A DNA stretch of 64,000 nt from Panulirus ornatus (lineage: Eukaryota > Arthropoda > Malacostraca > Decapoda > Palinuridae), in assembly GCF_036320965.1 (NCBI RefSeq), contig NC_092232.1:57424658-57488657 (forward strand), written 5' to 3'. Below, piece after piece: positions 10,560 through 21,110 of this stretch. The notes beneath the pieces are model-generated. The model searched no databases. It saw only the letters and a list, made by a program, of their open reading frames with translations, and was not told the origin of the DNA. The position numbers and the translations under genes were made by a program. How positions within the stretch are numbered: position 1 is the first letter of the stretch; each line of letters begins with the position of its first letter.

Positions 10560-11064
10560 CTCATTAACATTTTGTGTATATTTCTAGTAGTAAACTGGTA
10601 TTCCTAATTTAATGCAGTTCTTGATAACTTTTGTCTATTTATGTTTTGATCTGAATTCCAGTTTGCCTACCAACATGTGAATGATAATGAGATTACTGAC
10701 TGTATAAAAGCTGTATAAAATAAATCTATAGTTTTAGTGTTAATTTTAAGGTTGCTAAGATCCCTAACAAAATACATTCTAGAAATTACCTTTTTGTACA
10801 GTGCCTCCATATTTCTATTGAAAGAAAAGTCATTATCAAGTAATTACATTCCTTCACAGATTCTACAAGTTCACCACTAACATATAAATGTACCTGAGCC
10901 ACTGGTAAGCTAATGTGATTTACAATCATTTGTTTTGTTTTCTGAACATTGAGTTCAAGGTCATTATCATTACATCATAACGTAAAATGTTCAACTTCCG
11001 GATACACGTCATCATCATTTGTACATTGACTTAGGAGAACGGCATCATCTGCATACATAACTTG
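10560..11064 (-). pseudogene. Rex1/CR1-like reverse transcriptase, C-terminal part
   Basis: Reading the minus strand, just after the 67-bp array comes VMYADDAVLLS, the RT catalytic motif (YADD). It continues through a segment like LNVQKTKQMIV and further down SRMYFVRDLSNLKI with LFYTAFIQSVISLSF, a pattern typical of Rex1-like RTs after the catalytic palm. Several stops and frame changes show it is dead. It is the downstream partner of 12065-12428; the two are separated only by the tandem array. Confidence 0.65.
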
Positions 11065-11067
11065 GCA

Positions 11068-12064
11068 ACATGACACTAACACTCACTAGTATACTGGCTG
11101 ACCACACCATCCACCTCTGTGCTCCACCTGGCCAACATGACACCAACACTCACTAGTATACTGGCTGACCACACCATCCACCTCCGTGCTCCACCTGGCC
11201 AACATGACACCAACACTCACTAGTATACTGGCTGACCACACCATCCACCTCTGTGCTCCACCTGGCCAACATGACACCATCACTCACTAGTATACTGGCT
11301 GACCACACCATCCACCTCTGTGCTCCACCTGGCCAACATGACACCAACACTCACTAGTATACTGGCTGACCACACCATCCACCTCTGTGCTCCACCTGGC
11401 CAACATGACACCAACACTCACTAGTATGCTGGCTGACCACACCATCTACCTCTGTGCTCCACCTGGCCAACATGACACCAACACTCACTAGTATACTGGC
11501 TGACCACACCATCCACCTCTGTGCTCCACCTGGCCAACATGACACCAACACTCACTAGTATACTGGGTGACCACACCATCCACCTCTGTGCTCCACCTGG
11601 CCAACATAACACCAACACTCACTAGTATACTGGCTGACCACACCATCCACCTCTGTGCTCCACCTGGCCAACATGACACCAACACTCACTAGTATACTGG
11701 GTGACCACACCATCCACCTCTGTGCTCCACCTGGCCAACATAACACCAACACTCACTAGTATACTGGCTGACCACACCATCCACCTCTGTGCTCCACCTG
11801 GCCAACAGGACACCAACACTCACTGGTATACTGGCTGACCACACCATCCACCTCTGTGCTCCACCTGGCCAACATGACACCAACACTCACTAGTATACTG
11901 GGTGACCACACCATCCACCTCTGTGCTCCACCTGGCCAACATAACACCAACACTCACTAGTATACTGGCTGACCACACCATCCACCTCTGTGCTCCACCT
12001 GGCCACATGACACCAACACTCACTAGTATACTGGGTGACCACACCATCCACCTCCGTGCTCCAC
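11068..12064. repeat. 67-bp tandem array, about 15 units
   Basis: Units contain ACTCACTAGTATACTGGCTG and CACCATCCACCTCTGTGCTC, with a few substitutions (GGCTG/GGGTG, TGACAC/TAACAC) shared between non-adjacent units and one single-base deletion. Because 67 is not a multiple of three, overlapping 65-residue frames appear on the minus strand; they are artefacts. The array lies in register between the two halves of a Rex1-like RT, and a minus-strand unit itself resembles the GAPQG...LYTSEC portion of such an RT. It therefore probably arose by amplification of RT sequence in place. Confidence 0.9.
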
Positions 12065-12428
12065 TTATATTTGTTATCATGATATACAATTTTTCATGTA
12101 AGAAATTGAACATATTGAGGCCTTCCTGTAAGGAAAACATTATTCCAGAGAATTTAGTTAGAATTGACGTTCATGTTATTAAGTTTATGCATCATTATAT
12201 GATGCTGAATGGCGTTAAAAGCGCTAGAAAAATCTACAAAATGTTGTATATCGGTAATATTAGATCTGTTCATATGCTCGAGAACATAATCAATAAAGCA
12301 CAGAGTTACATCCTCTACACCTCGATTTCTCGTATAAGCGAAATGAAAGCGATCGGTAAATTGTTGGACTTGTTGGTAAAGTTTGGTTTTCATAAACTTC
12401 TCAAAAAAATTCGTCAAAATCAAAATCA
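12065..12428 (-). pseudogene. Rex1/CR1-like reverse transcriptase, N-terminal part
   Basis: The minus strand encodes FAYTRNRGVEDVTLCFIDYV, then FVDFSSAFNAIQHHIM (RT motif A with its catalytic Asp), and in a shifted frame ILWNNVFLTGRPQYVQF. These match the order of motifs in Rex1-type non-LTR RTs. Internal stops make it a pseudogene. At about 12428 it abuts a TA-LINE 3' end in the opposite orientation. Confidence 0.7.
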
Positions 12429-12429
12429 A

Positions 12430-13024
12430 AGAGAATATATGTATCAGAGGTGAAGGAAACGAGAAGTGGGAGACCAGATTGGAGGCGGAAAGAAGGAGTG
12501 AAAAAGATTTTGAGTGATCGAGGCATAAACATGCAGGAGGGTGAAAGGCGTGCAAGGAATAGAGTGAATCGGAACGATGTAGTATACCGGGGTCGACGTG
12601 CTGTCAATGGATTGAACCAGGGCATGTGAAGCGTCTGGGGTAAACCATGGAAAGTTTTGTGGGGCCTGTGGGAGCTGTAGTTTCGGTGCATTATACATGA
12701 CAGCTAGAGCCTGTGAGTGTGAAGGAATTTGGCCTTTGTTGTCTTTTCCCAGCGCTACCTCGCGCGCACGCGGGGTGAGGGGTTGTCATTTCATGAGTGG
12801 CGGGGTGGCGATGGAATAGAAGAAAACAGCATGTATGAATATGTACATGTGCATATATGTATATGTCTGTGCATGTATATGTATATATACGTTGAAATGT
12901 ATAGGTATGTACATATGCGTGTGTGGGCGTTTATGTATATACATGTGCATAAGGATAGGTTGGGCCATTCTTTCGTCTGTTTCCTTGCGCTACCTCGCTA
13001 ACGCGGGAGACAGCAATAAAATAT

Positions 13025-13025
<1 letters not shown>
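12430..13025 (+). mobile_element. TA-LINE copy 3, 3' end with long 3' UTR
   Basis: Plus-strand ORF2 tail (RSGRPDWRRKEGVKKIL...NDVVYRG). The usual TGA after VVYRG is CGA here, so the frame runs on to a stop near 12628. The 3' UTR is the long variant (~400 bp) with ACATGT/ATGTAT-rich sequence and ends in TTGCGCTACCTCGCTAACGC with little A tail. It faces copy 4 tail-to-tail across a (TA)n tract of about 47 bp. Confidence 0.85.

Positions 13026-13027
<2 letters not shown>

Positions 13028-13074
<47 letters not shown>
13028..13074. repeat. (TA)n between two tail-to-tail LINEs
   Basis: About 47 bp of pure AT dinucleotide shared by the 3' ends of LINE copies 3 (plus) and 4 (minus). Confidence 0.95.
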
Positions 13075-13075
<1 letters not shown>

Positions 13076-13077
<2 letters not shown>

Positions 13078-14808
13078 CTTTGTCGCTGTCTCCCGCGTTT
13101 GCGAGGTAGCGCAAGGGAACAGACGAAAGAAATGGCCCAACCCACCCCCATACACATGTATATACATACACGTCCACACACGCAAATATACATACCTATA
13201 CATCTCAATGTAAACATATATATACACACACAGACACATACATATATATCCATGCACACAATTCACACTGTCTGCCTTTATTCATTCCCATCGCCACCTC
13301 GCCACATATGGAATACCATCCCCCTCCCCCCTCATATGTGCGAGGTAGCGCTAGGAAAAGACAACAAAGGCCACATTCGTTCACACTCAGTCTCTAACTA
13401 TCATGCAATAATGCCCGAAACCACAGCTCCCTTTCCACATCCAGGCCCAACACAACTTTCCATGGTTTACCCCAGACGCTTCACATGCCCTGATTCAATC
13501 CACTGACAGCAGTCAACCCCGGTATACCACATCGATCCAATTCACTCTATTCCTATCCCGCATTTCATCCTCCTGCATGTTTAGGCCCCGATCACTCAAA
13601 ATCTTTTTCACTCCATCTTTCCACCTCCAGTTTGGTCTCCCACTTCTCCTCGTTCCCTCCACCTCCGACACATATATTTCTCTTGATCAATCTTTCCTCA
13701 CTCATTCTCTCCATGTGCCCAAACCATTTCAAAACACCCTCTTCTGCTCTCTCAACCACGCTCTTTTTATTTCCACACATCTCTCTTACCCTTACATTAC
13801 TTACTCGGTCAAACCACCTCACACCACACATTGTCCTCAAACATCTCATTTCAAGCACATCCACCCTCCTGCGCACAACTCTATCCATAGCCCACGCCTC
13901 GCAACCATACAACATTGTTGGAACCACTATTCCTTCAAACATACCCATTTTTGCTTTCCGAGATAATGTTCTCGACTTCCACACATTCTTCAAGGCTCCC
14001 AAAATTTTCGGCCCCTCCCCCACCCTATGATTCACTTCCGCTTCCATGGTTCCATCCGCTGCCAGATCCACTCCCAGATATCTAAAACACTTTACTTCCT
14101 CCAGTTTTTCTCCATTCAAACTTACCTCCCAATTGACTTGACCCTCAACCCTACTGTACCTAATAACCTTGCTCTTATTCACATTTACTCTTAACTTTCT
14201 TCTTTCACACACTTTACCAAACTCAGTCACCAGCTTCTGCAGTTTCTCACATGAACCAGCCACCAGCGCTGTATCATCAGCGAACAACAACTGACTCACT
14301 TCCCAAGCTCTTTCATCCACAACAGACTTCATACTTGCCCCTCTTTCCAAAACTCTTGCATTCACCTCCCTAACAACCCCATCCATAAACAAATTAAACA
14401 ACCATGGAGACATCACACACCCCTGCCGCAAACCTACATTCACTGAGAACCAATCATTTTCCTCTCTTCCTACACGTACACATGCCTTACATCCTCGATA
14501 AAAACTTTTCACTGCTTCTAACAACTTGCCTCCCACACCCTATATTCTTAATACCTTCCACAGAGCATCTCTATCAAGTCTATCATATGCCTTCTCGAGA
14601 TCCATAAATGCTACATAAAAATCCATTTGCTTTTCTAAGTATTTCTCACATACATTCTTCAAAGCAAACACCTGATCCACACATCCTCTACCACTTCTGA
14701 AACCACACTGCTCTTCCCCAATCTGATGCTTTGTACATGCCTTCACCCTCTCAATCAATACCCTCCCATATAATTTACCAGGAATACTCAACAAACTTAT
14801 AACTCTGT
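13076..14808 (-). mobile_element. TA-LINE copy 4, 5'-truncated, long-3'UTR subfamily
   Basis: Minus strand. A long 3' UTR (13076-13540) is followed by most of the RT and C-terminal domain up to YRGISLLS near 14800, where it is 5'-truncated. The 3' UTR shares the CAATAATGCCCGAAACCACA block with copy 11 at 63326, defining a subfamily distinct from the short-UTR copies. Confidence 0.88.
13592..14794 (-). pseudogene. TA-LINE ORF2 (RT and C-terminal domain), frameshifted
   Basis: Two minus-strand frames (14794-14540, then 14536-13592) together give the RT from [12 protein letters not shown] through [16 protein letters not shown], motif [26 protein letters not shown] and the catalytic [11 protein letters not shown], then the post-RT domain. 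A frame change near 14537 and another before the C-terminus (ending ...WSEKDFE instead of the usual VVYRG) break it. It is inactive. Confidence 0.85.
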
Positions 14809-14819
14809 AAATATATGTA

Positions 14820-15066
14820 CATTTTTTTTTTCAAACTATTTGCCATTTCCCGCGTTAGCGAGGTAGCGTTAAGAACAGAGGACTGGGCCTTTGGGGGAAT
14901 ATCCTCACCTAATCCCCTTCTCTGTTCCTTCTTTTGGAAAATTAGAAAAAAAAAAAACGAGAGGGGACGATTTTCTAGCCTCCCGCTCCCTCCCCTTTTA
15001 GTTGCCTTCTATGACACGCAGGGAATACGTGGGAAGTATTGTTTCTCCCCTATCCCCAGGGATAAC
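14820..15066 (-). mobile_element. TA-SINE copy 1 (short LINE derivative)
   Basis: A ~240-bp minus-strand element. Read in its own sense it starts CCTGGGGATAGGGGAG, continues GCGACTAAAAGGGG...CCTCCCCTC, an A/T tract and TTTTCCAAAAGAAGGAACAG, and ends AACGCTACCTCGCTAACGCG...GCGAATAGTTTGA plus an A tail. It directly abuts the Gypsy relic on its right, so the two probably recombined or it inserted into the relic. Confidence 0.85.
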
Positions 15067-15333
15067 ATGTGATTTTATAAGCCATAATTTTTCTGGGGTA
15101 CTTGTAAAAGAGGGAGTGATCAGACCATACCCAGAGCGCCTTCATTCAATGTTAAATCTTTCACTCCCCAAGGATACAGCTTCCTTACAGAGATCAATGG
15201 GGATGCTTGCACATTACTCCCGTTAGATACTTAATTTTTCTGAAAAGATCCATCCTCTCTTGCATGCTGATGGATTTACTCTGTCTACTGATGCAGAACT
15301 AACTTTTGAGAACTTAAAGATATTGCGGATTCG

Positions 15334-15747
15334 GTGGTAAAAGCTATTGACCCTACGTCTCCTTTCACTATGGAAACCGATGCTTCAGGCCATGCTATAA
15401 CTGCTACACTATCTCAGAATGGTCGTCCAGTAGCATTCTTCTCTCATACTCTTTCTAATAGTGAACAGAAACATTCCCCTGAAGAGAAAGAAGCATATGC
15501 CTTAGTAAAAGCCCTTAGAAAGTGGAAACACTATCTTGTTGGACATCACTTTAAGCTTATTACAGATCAGCTCGGTGTGGAGTTCATGTTCGACCCTAAA
15601 TCTGCTAGCAAAATCAAAAACCATATTGTGTGCTGCCCAGGTAAAGAAGATACTCCTGCTGATGCACTCTCACATGTGTGTGGTGCTACTACTACAGATA
15701 AACTCAGGGAACTACATGAAAACCTTTGCCACCCCGGAGTGTTTTGA
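15334..15747 (+). pseudogene. Gypsy RNase H and start of integrase
   Basis: 137 codons. FTMETDASGHAITATLSQ carries the first RNase H catalytic Asp region, followed by RPVAFFSHTLSNSEQKHSPEEKEA (catalytic Glu) and FKLITDQ (third acidic position). It then runs into PGKEDTPADALSHV and LRELHENLCHPGVF, the start of the zinc-binding integrase region. The expected DNALSR-like motif reads DALSH, and the frame ends prematurely. Confidence 0.75.
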
Positions 15748-16101
15748 ATGGTGCCTTTGTCCGTGGTTGAAATCTGCCCTATTCTATCGATGATGATAAA
15801 AGAATCACTGCCTCGTCAAATATGCTCTGAACTCAAACTTCAGTTCTACAAATCGGACTCTGGCCTACTGATTAAGGCAACCCAGCTGTACAAAAGGCTG
15901 AACTTGGATTTTAAAGGCCCACTTCCATCACAATCAAGAAACACTGTCCTTGATGAATTCTCATGGTTTCCAATTGTCTTCCCTAGCCCTAACATGACTA
16001 CCAGAACTGTTATCAGATGTTTGATACAGATGTTTGCCATGTTTGTTATGCCAGCAAATATCCACTCTGACAAAGGTGTGCCTTCATGTCAGGAGAGCTA
16101 A
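15748..16101 (+). pseudogene. Gypsy integrase core fragment
   Basis: About 117 codons including LNLDFKGPLPSQSRN (first catalytic Asp region) and MPANIHSDKGVPSCQES (second Asp in HSDKG). Further integrase sequence follows in broken frames to about 16480 (TPYNPRGN, LPDALHSI and CTSTNCTPH, recognisable family signatures). No intact enzyme can be produced. Confidence 0.7.
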
Positions 16102-16484
16102 AGGATTTTGCATAATAGAAATGGGTAGCTACCAGTCGTACTACTCCCTACAACCCTAGGGGTAATGACAGGTCAAAAGGTATATTGGAATTATATGGAA
16201 GATCATAATGCTGGCTCTCAGAACAGAGAACCTTGATGTATCTCAGTGGGAAACAGTTCTCCCAGATGCACTCCATTCTATCTGATCATTGTTGTGCACT
16301 TCTACTAACTGTACACCGCACTAGCATTTCTTTCAGCATTCTAGGAGGTCCACATCAGGCTGAATATTACCTACAAGGCTCATTCATAAAGGCCCGGCCC
16401 CCTTAAAGACAGCAAACGTGGGATAGCAAGAACAATCCCTGGTGGGTGAGGTTGAAATATTGGAAGCCAATCTTGAGTATGCCT

Positions 16485-16884
16485 ATGTCAAGCTTCCAGA
16501 TGGCAGAGTAACTACCATTTCATTATGTCAAGCTTCCAGATGGCAGAGTAACTACCATTTCATTATGTCAAGCTTCCAGATGGCAGAGTAACTACCATTT
16601 CATTATGTCAAGCTTCCAGATGGCAGAGTAACTACCATTTCATTATGTCAAGCTTCCAGATGGCAGAGTAACTACCATTTCATTATGTCAAGCTTCCAGA
16701 TGGCAGAGTAACTACCATTTCATTATGTCAAGCTTCCAGATGGCAGAGTAACTACCATTTCATTATGTCAAGCTTCCAGATGGCAGAGTAACTACCATTT
16801 CATTATGTCAAGCTTCCAGATGGCAGAGTAACTACCATTTCATTATGTCAAGCTTCCAGATGGCAGAGTAACTACCATTTCATT
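16485..16884. repeat. 40-bp tandem array, exactly 10 units
   Basis: Ten practically identical units beginning ATGTCAAGCTTCCAGATGGC, each with a HindIII-type AAGCTT. One unit encodes VKLPDGRVTTIS from the Gypsy pol C-terminus, so the array arose from the element itself. The unit length is not a multiple of three and destroys the frame. Confidence 0.97.
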
Positions 16885-17090
16885 ACGGCATCATGCATCT
16901 TTGACTGGTGACAGAAGTGACAGTGTGTATACTAATCCCTCTGAGTCTCAGCCACTGAACAATCAAGAAATATCAGATATTGGTGACAACCTGGAGCCTC
17001 CATGTCAAGAAAGCACCACTCAGAAACATCCTACTATGTCTGATCAAATGTCTTCACCAGTGCAAGTTTATAGATCTGAGAGAGCATGAC

Positions 17091-17275
17091 ATGCCCCTAA
17101 ACATCTCTAAGATTATTCCTTGTGAACTTTGTTACAGGTGGGAAAGAATGTGGTAATATGTGAAACTGTAAACTGTCATGACTTTACAATTGAAATCACT
17201 CAGTAATTCTTTACGTCAAGAGCCCCTGTCATTCGCCAACTCAAACAACCTGAGTATCTGGTAAACACAGGTTGG
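17091..17275. other. 3' flank of the Gypsy relic
   Basis: Non-coding sequence after the pol stop codon. No LTR-like terminal motif could be recognised. Confidence 0.4.
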
Positions 17276-17427
<152 letters not shown>

Positions 17428-17479
17428 CCAAGACAGACAACTAGTGTATCATAGACTTATTATGTGGACAAGAAGGCGA

Positions 17480-18218
17480 ATTGTTTGCAAAACTAATCAA
17501 CGTGCCTGACGCACTGCGCGGAGTTGCTCCTTCTTACGTGGGCACAGTCCAGATACAGCGACGTGTCTACCTTTACAGTTGACACACTTCGCTGCCTGAA
17601 CCTTGCACTCACGAAAACCATGACCAGTTTCCGCGTATTGACTACAGGTTTGGTGGGGTTACTTACGGCTCTTAGTCTCATGTCGGTATTTCAGACATTT
17701 GAAACATTGTTGTACGTCGAGATATTCATCTTTCTTCAGGGATTTTGCAGGCACAGAGATCATGGGGAACAGGACTCCCCGGGAGAGCAGGCGATCGGCC
17801 TCGGTCGGGTTTGAACATTGTATCTTTATTGATCTGGAGTTATTCGGTTTATAGACGTTGATGACATTAACGTCATTGTTTTCGTCATTGATGGCTTCAA
17901 CAATCTCCGAAGGGCTGAGGGACAAGATAGATTCATCAACATTGTAGGCAATAATAGTACATCTAGCTTGAAGGGGCAGCGGTCCTGAACGATTTGGTAG
18001 TTTTTTTTAGCTAGTTCATCAAGGAGAGGCTTAGATAGGATTCTATCTAAATCACTATCTTTGCCCAAGCAAATCTTAAACTGGTATTTGTTCGAGGGGA
18101 ATTGAATGACCCTAGTAGGACGGATCTCAGTGGTCTTAAAGACGATGGACAGGAGTTCGAACGTGGAAGGAGGGGGACAATCAGTTTTGAGGGATTTTAG
18201 ACGTATGTCGGGCGGCAT
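17480..18218 (-). pseudogene. Non-LTR retrotransposon ORF1 (Gag-like, zinc knuckles)
   Basis: The minus strand starts MPPDIRLKSLKTDCPPP at 18218. Two frames of about 90-130 codons overlap with frameshifts near 17940 and 17660. The C-terminal part shows a CCHC knuckle (CFKCLKYRHETKS...), a second knuckle-like stretch CSQYAETGHGFREC in the next frame, and a third CVNCKGRH..C. That triple-knuckle arrangement is characteristic of ORF1 of Jockey/CR1-type LINEs, which bind element RNA. The associated ORF2 is absent. It is unrelated to TA-LINE, for which no ORF1 is visible. Confidence 0.7.
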
Positions 18219-18690
18219 GTTGGTGGCATCAGTGTCCTAGTGCGAGAAAACGTGAGTGAGGGAGGCTCGACGGTCCAAGGTAGGGGAGAGGTAAGAGATA
18301 GTGTGAGGGTCTCCACCCCGTCAGGTGAGAACAGGTCCACTCCAGCCTCCACTCCTCAGGAAAATGAGTTTTCCAGAATGGGGTGGGGAAGCTGGGGTAG
18401 AGATTGCTCAAGCCAAACGGTCGAGAGATGGATGATGGATGATAAAAAATAGAAAATAAAAAGACATGTGAAGATGGAGTGGAGGCAACGCGGGGGTGTG
18501 GGGAGCAGCGAGGGTGGTGAGGGAACAGCCTGCCGGCGTCGTCACCGTAACGGTCTCCCGCGGGAAGGACCAACGCGGGAGGCAACGTTACAATCCACTT
18601 CTTTCTTCGGTCTTCTCTCTTTTGTCTTCTTTCTTCTGTCTTCGTGGGATCTGGCGGTTAATCCTCCATCAACCACGTGGTTAACACATG
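18219..18690 (-). other. GC-rich sequence upstream of the ORF1 relic
   Basis: G-rich sequence on the plus strand directly upstream of the ORF1 start; it is plausibly that element's 5' UTR. A minus-strand frame of 118 codons here is Pro/Ser/His-rich and not recognisable. Confidence 0.35.
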
Positions 18691-20363
18691 GCCGAGATGT
18701 CGTTAAGATTAACATATCTAACATAAAGATTTCTATTTTGCAGATGAATGTTTTATGTGTAGAAATTTGTAATATCTTCAATACCATAAAGATAATTGCG
18801 TCATTATCTATGTTGCAGGCTTTTCATCCGGGTTTTACATACTGAAAAAAGTATTGTTTAGAGAAAAGTAATGTAATTATTATTAACACAAGGTTCATGG
18901 ATTCTAAGTTATGAGTTTCTACTCTTCAAAATGTTAGCATCATCCGCTGAGAAAACTTTGAAAAAACAGACTTTTATTTTGTGTGATGAGAACTAATGAA
19001 AGATTATTTACATTATCCTTAAGGATATTCTTTATGAGTCAAATGAAAGTATTTCGTTAGATAAAAAACTTACATCAGTAACAACGAGAGATAAACAATC
19101 AATATTCATAAACTTTATCTTTGATGAATTAAAGTTCATCAAATGACAGATGAGAACTAATGAAAGATTATTTATGTTTTCCTTAATAATATTCTTTATG
19201 AGTCAAATGAAAGTATTTTGTTAGATAAAAAAAAAAACTTCAGTAACAACGAGAGATTATAATTTTAATCAATGATCATAAACTTTATCTTTGATGAATT
19301 GAAGTTTATCAAATGACAGATAAAGATTATTATATACAATTTCCAACAATCTTATTGACATCATAAAACCAAATATGATTCATGAATTTTTCAAATCATC
19401 AAAAGTAAAAAGAAGAAGTCGTCCGGAGGTGACTTGTTACCCCCGGTGTAAACACTTATAGGCGGAATCCGGTAACACCTCTTGAATAGCATGTGGAAGA
19501 CAGAGTAGAGTGGCTAGGCTGTGGAGCATGTTCTCCACTTCAACTGACTAATGATATGTTAAGACAACACAAACCACATACATCCATTGTGAGGATGGAA
19601 TCAGGGATGAAACATCTATAACTAGAAAGGTTAAAGATACAAAGATGGTGAAATACCTTTACCCGGGATCAGTAGCACCTGTGGTAATGGACACACCTTT
19701 GTAATGCTTGATCACTTACAACTGATCAACTTTAATACGAAAGTCTTAGGTATTGTCCCTCAGGAAAATTTTTTTATAAATATCTATAGAAGACTTACAT
19801 ATGTTATATGTCCGTTATCTCTAGAATATCGTTGCCCGGGATGTATAACACTTGTGTGGATAGACACAGCTTTGTAATACATGATCTATTACACGAAATG
19901 AACTTCACTAACGAAGAGTTATTCAATGCGTCGTTGGAGAACAGCGATCAAATACCTATACAGAATTTTTATGTTAGGTAAAAGGCATTTCTTGATAGTA
20001 AACATAAAAAATTATGATGAAAAATAAAGGACGTTGAGGTAAAAATTTTGTTAAAAAGATGAAATACTCCTGCCTTAAACTAGCTCCTTGTATTGCATTT
20101 TCAGTTAGATACCCGCATGATAATGCATTCTATTCTTTATAATCATAAATGTTTATGTTCTTAACACGTTTTTATCATTTCTTATATAATCTTAAGGATT
20201 CAGGCTTAAAGATCTTGGTTATGAACAATCATTATAATGCAACACAATACATATTCATCATAAACAATTCATTTATCACAATAACCATTATGTTTGTACC
20301 AGATTCTTTAAGTCCTCAGTCACGTTTGTTAATATATAAGAGATTTTTCCGCCACTGACAAGT

Positions 20364-20423
20364 GGCTCCGTGGTGTAGTGGTTAGCACATCTGCACATCC
20401 GGGTTCGATTCCCGGCGGGGCCT
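20364..20423 (+). pseudogene. tRNA-Met-like pseudogene with deleted anticodon arm
   Basis: The acceptor GGCTCCG/CGGGGCC, D arm (GTGT...GCAC) and T arm CCGGG-TTCGATT-CCCGG are intact. The anticodon region present in the paralogue at 47282-47353 is reduced by 12 nt and lacks the CAT. It cannot function as a tRNA. Confidence 0.85.
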
Positions 20424-20466
20424 TTGTTTTAAGTATTTTTTTGTGACCGTAAATACTCGTAGGTAG

Positions 20467-20470
<4 letters not shown>

Positions 20471-20553
<83 letters not shown>
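20471..20553. repeat. (CT)n microsatellite
   Basis: About 80 bp of pure CT in the left arm. In copy B the equivalent tract is interrupted at its right edge by (TA)n and LINE copy 10. Confidence 0.97.
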
Positions 20554-20557
<4 letters not shown>

Positions 20558-20686
20558 GCCGACAGGCAAGTTGATATGCACTGGGTGGGTGGGTGGGTGT
20601 GTGGGGTGCAGAGTGGCTCGCCGTCATATGGCAAGAACTTCATCGCTCTCACTCAGTCACGCAATCTACATTCATAGTGACTGGCT

Positions 20687-20690
<4 letters not shown>

Positions 20691-20761
<71 letters not shown>
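20691..20761. repeat. (GA)n microsatellite
   Basis: About 70 bp of GA; its inverted counterpart in the right arm is the (CT)n at 25783-25886. Confidence 0.97.
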
Positions 20762-20764
<3 letters not shown>

Positions 20765-21110
20765 TTCTGCCTTAAGAGTTCATCTAACGAGATTTTGCCA
20801 AAGGCAGGGCAAGCGCGTAACGCTCTCCGCAGAGAAATATATTGTCACGAAGAAAAAGATCAAAGTGGTGGGAGTAAGGTGTTGTGATGTGTTATGTCTG
20901 GGAAGGAGAGGTTGTATGTTTGTGGAGTGAGAGCCAGCAGACAACGTCTGGGTGAGACAGGAAGGTAAGAAAGCTGCCTGAGTCAGAGGAGTGGTAATTA
21001 ACAGCCACTAAAATGCCACGTGGTGCCTGGAAACTGTAGTGACGTAAGTGACATGGGGGCCTGCATGGGTCTGCTGGTGGTGTTGGTGGTGGTGGGTGGG
21101 TGGGTGGGGG

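Larger units (their letters stand above)
15067..17090 (+). mobile_element. Degenerate Gypsy-type LTR retrotransposon pol fragment
   Basis: In order: the end of the RT connection (GVLVKEGVIRPYPERL at about 15100), RNase H, an integrase HHCC-like remnant (LRELHENLCHPGVF), integrase core pieces, and the pol C-terminus (KLPDGRVTTISLRHHA...VYRSERA). This order is that of Ty3/Gypsy elements. Frame breaks occur near 15230, 15750 and 16100-16480. No LTRs or gag are recognised. A 40-bp segment near the pol end has expanded into ten tandem copies. Confidence 0.8.
18700..21110 (+). repeat. Left arm of a large inverted repeat (copy A)
   Basis: Matches the reverse complement of 25470-26895 in several blocks: TAACATATCTAACATAA at about 18710, TATCCGGGTTTTACAT at about 18825, the 19420-19770 block, and 20565-21100 with its (GA)n tract. 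The stretch 19790-20560, holding a tRNA-like sequence and a (CT)n tract, has no counterpart in the right arm. Non-coding throughout. Confidence 0.8.

Noticed and set aside
11068..12064. CRISPR-like regular repeat array
   Set aside because: Units are contiguous 67-bp repeats with no unique spacers, in a eukaryotic genome and inside a LINE relic.
11086..12140. Series of overlapping 65-residue minus-strand ORFs
   Set aside because: They are the same 67-bp unit read through in rotating frames; no start context, no conservation beyond the repeat.
18229..18585. 118-codon Pro/Ser/His-rich minus-strand ORF before the ORF1 relic
   Set aside because: More likely a GC-rich LINE 5' UTR; no domain or repeat conservation.
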